From Collibacillus ludicampi (lineage in GTDB: Bacteria > Bacillota > Bacilli > Tumebacillales > BOQE01), in assembly GCF_023705585.1 (NCBI RefSeq), contig NZ_BOQE01000001.1, forward strand, positions 650,501-714,500: a stretch of 64,000 nucleotides of DNA, in the 5' to 3' direction. The notes beneath the pieces were generated by a model. It was not told the origin of the DNA, made no database searches, and saw only the letters and a program-made list of their open reading frames with translations. Each line of letters starts with the position of its first letter. Position 1 is the stretch's first letter. Positions 46,174 through 55,765 of the stretch are shown here, piece by piece. A program made the position numbers and the translations under genes.

Positions 46174-47727
46174 TTACTGCTCGTCATCCTTTATGGGTTC
46201 GCCCGTAACCGGATCCAAGAAGAGCTTGTTATTTCTAGGACCATGGGAGAAATCAAACATGTTCTCTAAAGAACCGGCAATGGCGTCAAAGGAACCGTCA
46301 CCGATCCGCCCCAACTTCCAATTATCCTCAATAAAGCGCAAGATCGATGCCTGGTCGGTAACGGTGTGATCGACGAAATTCTTCTTCGCATACGGTGAGA
46401 TGACCAGCAATGGCAAGCGCGGCCCATATCCTGCACGATCTAGGTACGGGGCAATGATAGGTTTACCGGCATTTCCGGGTCCAAATAAAGCATCATATTG
46501 CGGGTCATTCGATCCATTCACAAGCGGCCCCATAACATGATCATACCAGCCGTCGGAATCATCGTATGCGATAATAACCGCTGTATCTTTCCATTCAGGA
46601 AGTTTTTGCAAATGATTGATCGTGTCTACGATAAAGTGCTGCTCATCAAGCGGATCCGAATATCCGGCATGACCGTCCTGATAGTTAGCGGCTTTCAGGA
46701 AACTAACTGCTGGAAGGTTTCCTGCCTCCGCAGCTTTCCAAAAGTCTTCAAGATCGTATTGATGATTCGCCTGATCGGTATGCCCGATCATTTGAACGGA
46801 AGTGGGCGGTAGGTGATCAGGATTCGCTGTAGACTGATAGTATTGGAACGGTTCATGATGGGGATTATAATCCGTGATCCATTTCCCCGCTATATTTTGA
46901 TGCTTCGCTTGAGTATCGCGGAATCCACCTTGGAACCAGCCCCAGGTGATACCTTTCGCATTCAACAGGTCACCGATATTTTTTCCGCTCATGGCCGCTT
47001 GTGCTCTCTTTGGATCGGACGCTTTGTCATAATACGGATCCGGATCACCGATGACAGTACCGTTTGCCACATTATCCTTGATATCTCCAACCTTCACTCC
47101 ATTCAGATATCCGGTGGCACCATGCGTTTGCCCGGAAATCAGGTTGAGCGCCCCTACAGTAGATGGGCCAAACGATGTGCCAAAGGAGTTATCGCTCATG
47201 GCGTAATGTTGCGCATAATTCCACAGGGCGGTTACTGTGTTGCCGTCGTAATAATCCATGACCAGCGACTTGTCTTTTCCACCCGATGTATATTCAACGA
47301 ATTTATCCATTTTACCGCCGTCAAATGCTTTTTGTTCATCCGTATATTCATGATCCATATCATCGGTCATCGCTTGGGAGCGATCGAGACGTTTGGGATT
47401 ATATTGATTCGGGTTCTTTGTCAAAAGCTCTTCTGTCAATCCATTGATGCGTGGAGTATCCTTTTTCGCTGTGAATTTCGGCTCGCCCGGAGGATTTGCA
47501 GCATGGGGATATGTACCGAAGTAATGGTCAAAAGAAACATTCTCGTCGAAAAGGACAACGAGGTGTTTAATGGGCGTTGTTGTAGGAGCGGAATGTTTTT
47601 CATTTGCATCGACAGAATCCTGATGATCGAATTTCTCGGAAGCATGTGTTGATACAGGTACAGCAAAAACAGAACTTAACGCTACAATACCGCTGGCAAG
47701 ACCAATGGCCGTTTTCTTCGCTTTCAC
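46174..47727 (-). CDS. Secreted phosphoesterase (phospholipase C / acid phosphatase family)
   Basis: A 517-residue protein with a cleavable signal peptide (MKAKKTAIGLASGIVALSSV to STHASE, about residue 30). The phosphoesterase domain shows HLVVLFDENVSFDHYFGTYP, MSDNSFGTSFGPSTVGALNL and TAVIIAYDDSDGWYDHVMGP, and RLPLLVISPYAKKNFVDHTV: the metal-site motifs of the family that includes bacterial non-haemolytic phospholipase C and AcpA-type acid phosphatases. The family's usual nucleophile and metal residues are plausibly present (Asp/Glu-Asn, Asp-Asp, His). Substrate not assignable. The GTG start at 47727 follows AGGAG by ten bases. Confidence 0.9.
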   Translation of the reverse strand: MKAKKTAIGLASGIVALSSVFAVPVSTHASEKFDHQDSVDANEKHSAPTTTPIKHLVVLFDENVSFDHYFGTYPHAANPPGEPKFTAKKDTPRINGLTEELLTKNPNQYNPKRLDRSQAMTDDMDHEYTDEQKAFDGGKMDKFVEYTSGGKDKSLVMDYYDGNTVTALWNYAQHYAMSDNSFGTSFGPSTVGALNLISGQTHGATGYLNGVKVGDIKDNVANGTVIGDPDPYYDKASDPKRAQAAMSGKNIGDLLNAKGITWGWFQGGFRDTQAKHQNIAGKWITDYNPHHEPFQYYQSTANPDHLPPTSVQMIGHTDQANHQYDLEDFWKAAEAGNLPAVSFLKAANYQDGHAGYSDPLDEQHFIVDTINHLQKLPEWKDTAVIIAYDDSDGWYDHVMGPLVNGSNDPQYDALFGPGNAGKPIIAPYLDRAGYGPRLPLLVISPYAKKNFVDHTVTDQASILRFIEDNWKLGRIGDGSFDAIAGSLENMFDFSHGPRNNKLFLDPVTGEPIKDDEQ

Positions 47728-47847
47728 CTTTTCTCAACTCCTCGCTCACTCGTTCTCAGGGTTCCCTCATTACTAACCCCTCTTCCTTTTCCATCATAAT
47801 CGATGATTTTTAACAACATATTAAAGTCGTGTAGAGTTTTGTTGTAT

Positions 47848-47894
47848 AACAAGAAAGCCCTTGCCCTCACCCTTTGGCGAGAACAAGGACTGAT
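47848..47894 (-). terminator. Terminator downstream of the DUF3501 gene
   Basis: Imperfect hairpin, AGTCCTTGTTCTC on the minus strand pairing with GAGGGCAAGGGCT, followed by TTCTTGTT. It lies 105 bases beyond the DUF3501 stop. Confidence 0.6.
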
Positions 47895-47998
47895 GCACCC
47901 TTTTCGCTTTCTATCGGTCACGATCGATATTTGGTTCTCCGTTCCACTCTCTGATCATAGATCCAGCGGAGACCGCATAACGCCTCCCGCCGCAAAGA

Positions 47999-48595
47999 TC
48001 AGTGTTGGTATGAATCGCGCAAATCTTCACGGAGAGACGCAATGATTTCCGGTGGAAGCGCAAGCTCCGCCGAGAGTTTGGGGTGTGTGAGCACGACTCT
48101 TACATTGGCTTGATCAGCCGGAGTGCTGCAAAGATAGTTTCTTGCCTGCTCATCTAATGGGAATTTAAGATAATGCACGCTCGATGTCACATCACCCGTA
48201 TGTTCTTCTTCGAAGACTCCCTGTATCTGCTTATCGCCGGTTACAAGATAGAGGTGATGTTCAATCCCCCGCAAATCGGTTAATAACCTTTCCAAAAGAG
48301 CCTGATTGTCCGCTTCGATAAACAGGGTGGCGGAGAGTTCCTGTTCGCCCGGAATCATCGGATTGTATATATCGAGATACTCAGCAATTTCCCTTTGATC
48401 GGTCAGATCTTCGGAATGAACAAGCTCTAAGACCTGAAAAAGAACGGTTTGGCGATTTTCAAAGAGAAGCGAAACATGTTCGGCCAAGGAGACCCTGCGT
48501 TTCGCTTTATAAGCGATCATTTTTTTCACGTACGGATCGCGGTTTTTACGGTACGTGGACAAAGGAACGACATCCTGCAATGTTAGAAGTTCCAT
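47999..48595 (-). CDS. DUF3501 family protein
   Basis: A 198-residue soluble protein beginning LTLQDVVPLSTYRKNRDPYV and containing AEHVSLLFENRQTVLFQVLE, which identify the DUF3501 family. Its biochemical role is unknown. In many bacteria DUF3501 genes neighbour rubrerythrin and an Fe-S oxidoreductase; here it directly follows a rubrerythrin gene (29 bases), so a link to peroxide or oxygen stress is likely. Start ATG 48595 after GGAGG. Confidence 0.88.
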   Translation of the reverse strand: MELLTLQDVVPLSTYRKNRDPYVKKMIAYKAKRRVSLAEHVSLLFENRQTVLFQVLELVHSEDLTDQREIAEYLDIYNPMIPGEQELSATLFIEADNQALLERLLTDLRGIEHHLYLVTGDKQIQGVFEEEHTGDVTSSVHYLKFPLDEQARNYLCSTPADQANVRVVLTHPKLSAELALPPEIIASLREDLRDSYQH

Positions 48596-48624
48596 TCACT
48601 AAACCTCCATAGGTATGTCTTGAA

Positions 48625-49050
48625 TTATTCGAGAGAATCAAGCATTTTTTGAAATCTTTGTGCATGTACGCGTTCCGCTTTGGCCATGACTTCCATCCAT
48701 TCCCCGATTTCCGGGAATCCTTCTTCGCGTGCGGTGGCAGCAAATCCCGGATACATTTCCGTATATTCGTATTTTTCGCCGGCAATGGCCGATTCGAGCA
48801 TTTCCCTCGTGTTTCTCACCTGCAGACCTGTCGCCGGGTCGCCCACTCCACCTTCGCAAAGATGGTCAAAATGGCCGAATGCGTGTTTCGTTTCCCCCTT
48901 CGAGATCGCACGGAAGAGTTCCGCAACGTCCGACAAGCCTTCCGCGTCTGCCTTTTCGGCAAAATACAAGTAACGACGATTGGCCTGTGATTCACCCGCA
49001 AATGCGACCTTCAAGTTTTCCGCTGTTTTCGTGCCCACTAAATTTGTCAT
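48625..49050 (-). CDS. Rubrerythrin-like diiron protein (no rubredoxin domain)
   Basis: A 141-residue four-helix protein with paired diiron motifs: AFAGESQANRRYLYFAEKAD then GETKHAFGHFDHL, and AGEKYEYTEMYPGFAATARE then KAERVHAQRF (EExxH-like). The C-terminal rubredoxin CxxC pairs of classical rubrerythrin are absent, as in sulerythrin-type proteins. It likely reduces peroxide with an external electron donor. The ATG at 49050 is chosen because GGAGGAAA is seven bases upstream. Followed by the DUF3501 gene. Confidence 0.9.
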   Translation of the reverse strand: MTNLVGTKTAENLKVAFAGESQANRRYLYFAEKADAEGLSDVAELFRAISKGETKHAFGHFDHLCEGGVGDPATGLQVRNTREMLESAIAGEKYEYTEMYPGFAATAREEGFPEIGEWMEVMAKAERVHAQRFQKMLDSLE

Positions 49051-49077
49051 GTTGATTTCCTCCATTCATCATCTTTT

Positions 49078-49092
49078 ATAGAATTATTCTAA
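49078..49092. promoter_or_regulatory. Candidate PerR box upstream of rubrerythrin
   Basis: Read on the minus strand, TTAGAATAATTCTAT resembles the Per box TTATAATnATTATAA, with three of fourteen fixed positions different. The distance of 28 bases from the start suits a PerR-repressed promoter. Confidence 0.5.
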
Positions 49093-49204
49093 ACTGATAA
49101 TAACTCTAAATTAGTTCCCGGAATGTAAGCGAGCTTACATTTGTTGATGATTTTGCTGTCCTAATACATCTTTGAGGTGTTTAGCACTCTCATAAGGCAA
49201 GGAA

Positions 49205-49236
49205 CAAAAAAGACCTTCCCCATGACAGGAAGGTCT
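49205..49236 (-). terminator. Terminator of metH
   Basis: On the minus strand GACCTTCC / GGAAGGTC with an eight-base loop followed by T6. It lies 57 bases beyond the metH stop. Confidence 0.9.
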
Positions 49237-49291
49237 CAACCTATTAACAATATGTCAAAGCAGACTGGGATACTTCCATCAGTCCCCTCTT

Positions 49292-52200
49292 CTACTCCAC
49301 ATTGAAGTATCGTGCTTCCGGATGGGAGAACACCAACGCGGAAACGGACGCTTCCGGATCCATCATACATTCATCCGTTAATTGGACACCGATGTCTTCC
49401 GGGTGCATCAACCGGAAAAGTTGACGTTGATCGTCAAGATTCGGACATGCAGGATAACCGAACGAGACGCGGATCCCTTGATACCTCGCCCCAAATCGTT
49501 CCAACATGGTCATCTCCGGCGGATCGGGGAATCCCCATGCATCACGAATGATCTGATGGATCCGTTCGGCGAACGCCTCCGCCAGCTCGAGTGCCAACGC
49601 TTGCAGAACGTGTGAGCGCAAGTAATCTCCCTGGTCTTTCCACTGGGTAGCCAGTTCACGAATACCATGACCCGCGGTAACAACGAGGAACGCCACATAA
49701 TCCATGACGCAACTTTCCACCGGCTGCAGGAAGTCTGCCAGACACAAGTAGGGGCTTTTCTTTTGTCTTGGGAAGGAAAAACGTTCAATCACGCGCGAGT
49801 GATCATTCGGATCATAGATCAAAACATCATTTCCCGAAGACTGGGCCGGAAAATAGCGGTACATTCCGTGTGCGCGGATGATTCCGTTCGTCTCCGCTTC
49901 CGTGTATAACTGATCGACGATTTCCTTCAGTTCAAGCGCCTTTTCATCTCCTTCTGCCAGAAGCTGATCCACGTTTCCGCGCAGCCCGAGATGCTTGCCC
50001 AAGAGCATGCGCATATTCACATACGGCTTCAGATAGCGCAAAGGATAATCCCGCAAGATATGGCGTTCAAAATCAGGTGGCTGAAATACAGGGGCATCCC
50101 TGCGCACATCCGACGTTTGAGGCAGTGCAGCGGTATGTCCCGCTCCTTTGTCTTTGTCCGCATCCGCCAGATGGGCGTTCATACTTTTCCTGATCTCTTG
50201 AACCAAAAGTTCTTTCTGTTCCGGATCACTCAGCCGGTTCGCCAGTTCCAATCCTTCCATCGCATCTTTTGCGTAGAGGACGATTCCGTCATACTCAGGC
50301 GCGATTCTCGTCATCGTGAACTTGCGTGTGAGAGCCGCACCGCCGACGAATAAAGGCACATCGATCCCGGCAGCGCGCAAATCTTGTGCGGTGACAACCA
50401 TTTGCTGCGCCGATTTGACAAGCAAGCCTGATAACCCGATCGCATCCGGCTTCTCTTCATGATACGCGCGAATCAGTTGTTCCGGCGGCACTTTGATCCC
50501 CAGGTTGACCACCTGATAACCATTGTTAGACAGAATGATCTCCACGAGGTTTTTCCCGATATCGTGGACATCCCCTTTGACCGTCGCCAGAAGGATCTTT
50601 CCTTTCACCGCCGTTTCCGTGCGTTCCATATACGGCTCAAGAAAAGCAACGGACGCTTTCATCACTTCCGCACTCTGCAACACCTCAGCGACGATCAGTT
50701 CATTGTCATTAAACAAGCGTCCCACTTCTTCCATGCCCGCCATCAATGGACCGTTGATGATTTCCAACGGCGAATATTTCTTCAACGCCTCCTGTAAATC
50801 ATCAATCAACCCGTCTTTCGCCCCTTCGATCACATAGCGCGCAAGCCTTTCTTCCAAAGACAGCAACGAGTTATCTGCCGCTTTTTGGCTGACTTTCTTT
50901 TCCCGGTAAAACGCCGTAAACGTGGCGAGCGTTTCGGGGCTTGTACGGAACAACAGATCCTCCGCCAAGCGTCTCTCCTCTTCCGGAACGGAAGCGTAGC
51001 GCTCCAATTTCTCCGTATTCACAATCGCGTAATCCAATCCGGCACGCGTACAGTGATAGAGAAAAACGGCATTCAACACTTCACGGCCCGCGGGAGGAAG
51101 TCCAAAGGAGACGTTGCTAATGCCGAGAATCGTCTGGCATTCGGGCATCGCCTCTTTGATCAGACGAATGCCTTCCACCGTTTCCGCCGCCGAACCGATG
51201 TACGCTTCATCTCCAGTCCCCACCGGAAAGACGAGTGGATCGAAGATGATGTCTTGCGGCTGCAAACCGTATTTTTTTGTAAGCAAATCATAGGAACGTT
51301 TGGCAATCTCCAATTTCCGCTCTTTCGTGGTCGCCATGCCCGCTTCATCGATCGTACCGACGACAACTGCCGCACCAAACTGGTGAATCAGGGGAATGAT
51401 TTCGGCAAACCGCTTTTCGCCGTCCTCCAGGTTAATGGAGTTGATGATCGCTTTTCCCTGGGAATACTTGAGAGCTGTCTCGATGACTTTCGCATCTGTC
51501 GAGTCGAGCATGAGAGGCACTTTCACTTTTTTGACGACGAACTGCAGAAATTTCTCCATATCGGCCAATTCATCACGATCAGGGTCGGCCAGGCAGATAT
51601 CGATCACGTGCGCTCCCCGCTTCACCTGCGTCCGCGCGATTTCCGATGCCTCTTCATATTTGCCCGCTGCAATCAGTTCGCGAAACTTTTTGGAACCAAT
51701 GACATTCGTGCGCTCTCCTACGAGGACCGGGCGGTTATCCGCCTCCACGTATACCGGTTCAATCCCCGAAACGGCGGGAGGATGGTTCCCCGCTTTCTTT
51801 CGAGGGGTATACTCTTTCATCGCCTCTGCAAGGGCACGAATGTGTTCCGGAGTTGTCCCGCAGCAACCTCCCGCAATATTGATCCATCCCTGTTCGGCAA
51901 AGCCGGCCATTTTTTTGGCCAACGCGGCGGGTGTTTCATGATAATGCCCATCCTCATCCGGCAAACCCGCATTCGGATAACAACTGACACCGCATCGGGC
52001 GAGATCCGACAATGTGCGCAGGTGATCGCGCATGAATTCCGGACCCGTCGCGCAGTTCAAACCTACGGACAGAGGGTGCAGATGTTCGATCGAAATGTAA
52101 AAAGCTTCGATATTTTGGCCCGCCAGTGTGGTACCCATCGGTTCGATCGTTCCTGAAATCATGATCGGGAGTTCACGATCCAACTCTTGAAAAGCTCGCC

Positions 52201-52735
52201 GGATTCCGATCGTCCCCGCTTTCACGTTCAACATATCCTGAGAAGTCTCCAGCAACAAGACATCGACTCCGCCCTGAATCAAGGCACGCGCCTGTTCATA
52301 ATAACTTTCAACCAATTGATCGAACGTGATCCCGCCGGTAACTGACAATGTTTTCGTTGTCGGGCCCATGGATCCCGCCACAAAGCGCGGCCACTCGGGA
52401 GTGGACCATTTTCGGGCCGCTTCGACAGCCAATTTCGCCGCTGCCCGATTGATTTCCTCAGCACGCGATTGCAAATCGTACTCCGCCAAAACGACGCTCG
52501 TCGCTCCGAACGTGTTCGTTTCAATGATATCGGCTCCCGCCTCCAGATATGCCTCATGGATTTTGCGGATCACATCCGGACGGGTCAGGTTCAACATTTC
52601 ATTGCAACCTTCATACTGCTCGCCGCCAAAATCTTCTGAAGACAGCGCTTCTCGTTGTATCATCGTTCCCATAGCCCCGTCCAAGACGAGGATTTTCTTT
52701 TCCATCTGTTTCTCGATTCGTGTAGGTTCGCGCAC
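49292..52735 (-). CDS. metH: Cobalamin-dependent methionine synthase
   Basis: A 1147-residue modular enzyme that methylates homocysteine from methyltetrahydrofolate via methylcobalamin. Modules in order: homocysteine/zinc domain (about 1-310) with GLNCATGPEFM and INIAGGCCGTTPEH supplying zinc cysteines; pterin-binding domain (about 330-610; LVGERTNVIGSKKFRELIAA); B12 cap and Rossmann domain with the cobalt-ligand motif GDVHDIGKNLVEIIL (His724); and a C-terminal reactivation domain that binds SAM. All parts are intact. The start at 52735 follows AGGGAGAGG. Expression is controlled by the SAM-I leader upstream. Confidence 0.97.
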   Translation of the reverse strand: MREPTRIEKQMEKKILVLDGAMGTMIQREALSSEDFGGEQYEGCNEMLNLTRPDVIRKIHEAYLEAGADIIETNTFGATSVVLAEYDLQSRAEEINRAAAKLAVEAARKWSTPEWPRFVAGSMGPTTKTLSVTGGITFDQLVESYYEQARALIQGGVDVLLLETSQDMLNVKAGTIGIRRAFQELDRELPIMISGTIEPMGTTLAGQNIEAFYISIEHLHPLSVGLNCATGPEFMRDHLRTLSDLARCGVSCYPNAGLPDEDGHYHETPAALAKKMAGFAEQGWINIAGGCCGTTPEHIRALAEAMKEYTPRKKAGNHPPAVSGIEPVYVEADNRPVLVGERTNVIGSKKFRELIAAGKYEEASEIARTQVKRGAHVIDICLADPDRDELADMEKFLQFVVKKVKVPLMLDSTDAKVIETALKYSQGKAIINSINLEDGEKRFAEIIPLIHQFGAAVVVGTIDEAGMATTKERKLEIAKRSYDLLTKKYGLQPQDIIFDPLVFPVGTGDEAYIGSAAETVEGIRLIKEAMPECQTILGISNVSFGLPPAGREVLNAVFLYHCTRAGLDYAIVNTEKLERYASVPEEERRLAEDLLFRTSPETLATFTAFYREKKVSQKAADNSLLSLEERLARYVIEGAKDGLIDDLQEALKKYSPLEIINGPLMAGMEEVGRLFNDNELIVAEVLQSAEVMKASVAFLEPYMERTETAVKGKILLATVKGDVHDIGKNLVEIILSNNGYQVVNLGIKVPPEQLIRAYHEEKPDAIGLSGLLVKSAQQMVVTAQDLRAAGIDVPLFVGGAALTRKFTMTRIAPEYDGIVLYAKDAMEGLELANRLSDPEQKELLVQEIRKSMNAHLADADKDKGAGHTAALPQTSDVRRDAPVFQPPDFERHILRDYPLRYLKPYVNMRMLLGKHLGLRGNVDQLLAEGDEKALELKEIVDQLYTEAETNGIIRAHGMYRYFPAQSSGNDVLIYDPNDHSRVIERFSFPRQKKSPYLCLADFLQPVESCVMDYVAFLVVTAGHGIRELATQWKDQGDYLRSHVLQALALELAEAFAERIHQIIRDAWGFPDPPEMTMLERFGARYQGIRVSFGYPACPNLDDQRQLFRLMHPEDIGVQLTDECMMDPEASVSALVFSHPEARYFNVE

Positions 52736-52769
52736 ATGCCTCTCCCTTTCTTGCCACTTCCCTGTATAA

Positions 52770-52800
52770 GAAAACCCTCACCTGATCAAGGAGAGGGCTC
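52770..52800 (-). terminator. Expression-platform terminator of the SAM-I riboswitch
   Basis: On the minus strand GCCCTCTCCTTGATCAGGTG-AGGGTTTTCTT forms a hairpin with a T-rich tail between the aptamer and metH. Confidence 0.85.
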
Positions 52801-52926
52801 AACTGTCAAAAGCGACAACTCTCCTATCTTCCAGAAACGCATTCTGCTGGAATTAGCACCGTATGAAAACACCGGTTGCTGTGGTTTCACAGGGCCAGTT
52901 CCCTCCACCACTCTGGATAGAAGTGT
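52801..52926 (-). promoter_or_regulatory. SAM-I riboswitch (S-box) controlling metH
   Basis: The conserved S-box blocks are present on the minus strand: TATCCAGAGTGGTGGAGGGA, ACTGGCCCTGTGAAACCACA, GCAACCGGTG and CGGTGCTAATTCCAGCAGA. SAM binding should favour the downstream terminator, so metH is expressed when methionine/SAM is low. Confidence 0.97.
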
Positions 52927-52987
52927 TCTACTATTCATATCATTGTACTCTAGTTTGACTGCCAGCGCGAATCTTGTCAAGAGAAAA

Positions 52988-53021
52988 CGGTGAATTTCCG
53001 CTTTTGGGAAATTCACCGTTT
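52988..53021 (-). terminator. Terminator of the flavin reductase gene
   Basis: GGTGAATTTCC / GGAAATTCACC hairpin with a T-rich end on the minus strand, just beyond the stop at 53028. Confidence 0.88.
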
Positions 53022-53027
53022 CCTCAG

Positions 53028-53573
53028 TCAGAAGGTCGACCGATTTCCTCGCAAAGCTTTACCTATTTGTACGATTTGATCGACGAGAGCCGAGAGATTC
53101 TGTTTCAGCAAGGAATTCGTGATCTGGCCGTTCTCCACATACGCTTTATCGACAACCACTTGTCCGGGCATGACGAGCGCATAGAGTCCCCGCAGCACGA
53201 TGCGCATATTATTGAGGGCATTGATACCGCCTTTGCCGCCACCGGCAACGGCCACGATACCTACCGGTTTATCACGGAAATGAGTGTTGCTCAAGAAATC
53301 CAACGCATTTTTTAAAGCGCCCGACATCCCATTATGATACTCGGGTGTGCAGATGATAAATGCGTCTGCTTCGAGGGCAATTTTGTGTAAATACTGTACA
53401 TGGGGATCGTTGCTTTGTGCTTCATCTCCTTGAAAGATCGGCAACATATGTTCACGAACATCAAAGAGATCGACCGTTACCCCGTGGTTCGCGAGTTCCG
53501 TCCGAATGTATTCGGCTACCGTTTTTGTGTTGGCGCCTACCCTGGCGCTTCCGTTCATAACAACGACCTTCAC
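53028..53573 (-). CDS. NADPH-dependent FMN reductase family protein
   Basis: A 181-residue flavodoxin-fold protein. VKVVVMNGSARVGANTKTVA binds the FMN phosphate, and CTPEYHNGMSGALKNALDFL is the family signature near the isoalloxazine. Members act as FMN reductases, azoreductases or quinone reductases; the specific substrate cannot be told. The GTG at 53573 is chosen because GAGG lies eight bases upstream and the fold begins directly there; a TTG eight codons earlier has no site. Monocistronic. Confidence 0.9.
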   Translation of the reverse strand: MKVVVMNGSARVGANTKTVAEYIRTELANHGVTVDLFDVREHMLPIFQGDEAQSNDPHVQYLHKIALEADAFIICTPEYHNGMSGALKNALDFLSNTHFRDKPVGIVAVAGGGKGGINALNNMRIVLRGLYALVMPGQVVVDKAYVENGQITNSLLKQNLSALVDQIVQIGKALRGNRSTF

Positions 53574-53772
53574 ATTTGGCACCTCACTCTTCGTCAAGTT
53601 ATCAATTTTTTAAATCTTTTCCCTCTATGATACATATTCTAACTTTTCGTCCACAGAATAGCACGATCCATTCAGGAAAATTTTTATTTCATGTAGTAAG
53701 AAAAGGGATTGGCACTAGAACTTGTGACCCAATTCACTTATAATCTTACATAGAAAGACAGGGGGCTAGGAT

Positions 53773-54243
53773 ATGACGATTTCAACATGGATTTGGATTC
53801 TCATTCCAATCGCACTGCTCATCGGTTTATATATATATGCGTTTCGCCGGTTCCAAAAGCAGAAAGAGCAGTTCGACGTACAGTATAACACGTACAAAGA
53901 AACGAAGGAGATCTTCGTACTCGGGAAGAAAATCGTACGACAGCCCGTACGTGAGGAAGGACCTTTCCGTTTCTTGAAAGTCAAGACCTACCAGGTCGTG
54001 GCACGATTGATGATTTCACAGACGATCAAGGGTATCAATCGGAGTATGATGCATACGATGACGTTCACCCTTGATAAAAAAGAGTACCAAAAAATTGAGC
54101 CCAATCGAAAGTACCGGGTAGAATTGGCAGGCAACTATATCGGAAAAGTCTTCGCTCCCGCACCCGAAAAGAAAGAGAAGAAAAAAGGTACCGAGAAAGA
54201 AAAAGGCAAAGAGCAAGCACAAGAGAAAAAGAAGAAAAAATGA
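53773..54243 (+). CDS. Small membrane-anchored protein with a lysine-rich tail, unknown
   Basis: A 156-residue protein: one N-terminal membrane helix (about 5-24), then a basic soluble part with beta-strand character, ending in an extremely charged KEKKKGTEKEKGKEQAQEKK tail. By orientation rules the basic part would be cytoplasmic. No known family recognised. The tail could bind nucleic acid, phospholipid or ribosomes, or be unstructured; this is a guess. Start ATG 53773 follows AGGGGGCTAGGA. A terminator follows the stop. Confidence 0.65.
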   Translation: MTISTWIWILIPIALLIGLYIYAFRRFQKQKEQFDVQYNTYKETKEIFVLGKKIVRQPVREEGPFRFLKVKTYQVVARLMISQTIKGINRSMMHTMTFTLDKKEYQKIEPNRKYRVELAGNYIGKVFAPAPEKKEKKKGTEKEKGKEQAQEKKKKK

Positions 54244-54258
54244 GCAGTTAGAAGTTGT

Positions 54259-54288
54259 TTAAAAAGCCACCTCAAGGTGGCCATTTTT
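54259..54288 (+). terminator. Terminator of the Lys-rich protein gene
   Basis: GCCACCT / AGGTGGC with a two-base loop, flanked by A5 and T5, so it could work both ways. Confidence 0.85.
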
Positions 54289-54413
54289 GTTGTTATCTTC
54301 CTATGCTTCCCGCAACAAGATGACACTTAAGAGTACGACATGTATCATCGTAAAGGGACATTACTAGCCATGCTCGTATATAAAAATTTGCCTCTTGGAG
54401 AAAGGGTGATCGC

Positions 54414-55607
54414 ATGAATCGGCAACTCATCGTTTATCTCGTATCATTCGCCGCTTTCCTCGGACCGTTTACACAAACGATCTATGCTCCGATTCTTCCG
54501 GAGATACAAAGCGATTTTCGTACGTCCCAGTTTCTTGTGAATTTGAGCATCTCCATTTTCACAATCTTTTTAGCACTCATGCAGATGATCTACGGACCGT
54601 TGACAGATACGAAAGGAAGACGAACCGTACTGCTTCCCGGTATCGCATTATATGTCGCCGCATCGTTCGGATGCGCTTATTCCCATTCGATCACCCAATT
54701 GCTTTTGTTCCGCATGATTCAGGCGATCGGGATTGCGACGGGCACGATCGTCGCCACAACAGTCATCAGCGATCTGTTCACGGGAAAATCACGCGGACGG
54801 GCGATGGGAACCTTTCAAATGCTAATGGCTTTGGGACCTGTCCTCGGCCCTGTCATCGGCGGGTTTGTCGGCGGCAAAACCGGGTATCACGGGGTTTTTC
54901 TCGTCTTGACGGCCACTGGGTTGCTCATGCTTGTTGCGAATGCGAGTTTGCTGCCGGAAACGAAGCCGGACAGCGCAACCGACGATCGTTTTCAGATCCG
55001 GGATTTCTATTCGATCCTCACGCACAAAACAGGTTTACCGGTAATTCTTCTCGGATTCGTCCAATATTACACGTTCTATAACTTTCTTGTGTTTCTGCCA
55101 GACATTCTCACAAGCCATTATAACCTCCGAGCGGAAGAAAAAGGGATCGTCTTTCTCCCGTTATCCCTCTTCCTGGTCATCGGAAGCTATTTGGGAGGAC
55201 GCTTGCAAGAAAAAGTAGAAGCAAGAAAAAGCCTTATTGTCACTTCCTTCTTGAATGTATTCGCTACGCTCATGTTTATTCTCTCGGCCAAAATTTCATT
55301 GGCTTCACTTATCGTTAACATCGCATTGTTCGGTCTCTTTCTCGGACTTTCCCTTCCGGTACAGACGACGTTGCTGACCGAATTTTTCACTCGTCAGCGG
55401 GCGACAGCCATCGGCGTGTATAACTTTTTTCGCTATATGGGAATGGCCTCCGGTCCGTTCATTGGAAGTTACTTGTATCAACTTGGACATATCCCTCTGC
55501 TCTATGGCTTTGCCGCGCTTGTCTTTTTCGCTGTCGTCTTGTACACCCGCAGACAGTTGATGAGCGGTCACACCTTGATGGCAAGCGGTCGTGGAGAAAC
55601 GAAGTAA
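54414..55607 (+). CDS. MFS multidrug-type transporter (DHA1 family)
   Basis: A 397-residue protein with twelve predicted helices. Motif A is YGPLTDTKGRRTVLLPGIAL after helix 2, and the antiporter motif C is in LMALGPVLGPVIGGFVGGKT of helix 5, marking a drug:H+ antiporter of the 12-helix class. The substrate is unknown. Start ATG 54414 follows AGAAAGGGTGA. No regulator gene is adjacent. Confidence 0.9.
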   Translation: MNRQLIVYLVSFAAFLGPFTQTIYAPILPEIQSDFRTSQFLVNLSISIFTIFLALMQMIYGPLTDTKGRRTVLLPGIALYVAASFGCAYSHSITQLLLFRMIQAIGIATGTIVATTVISDLFTGKSRGRAMGTFQMLMALGPVLGPVIGGFVGGKTGYHGVFLVLTATGLLMLVANASLLPETKPDSATDDRFQIRDFYSILTHKTGLPVILLGFVQYYTFYNFLVFLPDILTSHYNLRAEEKGIVFLPLSLFLVIGSYLGGRLQEKVEARKSLIVTSFLNVFATLMFILSAKISLASLIVNIALFGLFLGLSLPVQTTLLTEFFTRQRATAIGVYNFFRYMGMASGPFIGSYLYQLGHIPLLYGFAALVFFAVVLYTRRQLMSGHTLMASGRGETK

Positions 55608-55698
55608 TGAAATCGGGGGGCTAGCATGGACTTGAACCACAAATTATTTTTCCGTCGTCCATGTAATCTAATTGGAGACTAATGAAAAGGGTACAGAA

Positions 55699-55724
55699 GA
55701 AAAGGCCGGATAAGCCTTTTTAAA
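55699..55724 (+). terminator. Terminator after the MFS transporter
   Basis: AAAAGGC / GCCTTTTT with a seven-base loop, about 95 bases after the MFS stop. Confidence 0.7.
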
Positions 55725-55765
55725 ACGAAAAATGTAACATGAAGTGAAAAATTCAAATATAAAGT

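Noticed and set aside
50885-52156. 423-codon plus-strand frame inside metH
   Set aside because: Shadow of the metH reading frame; metH shows complete domain conservation on the minus strand.
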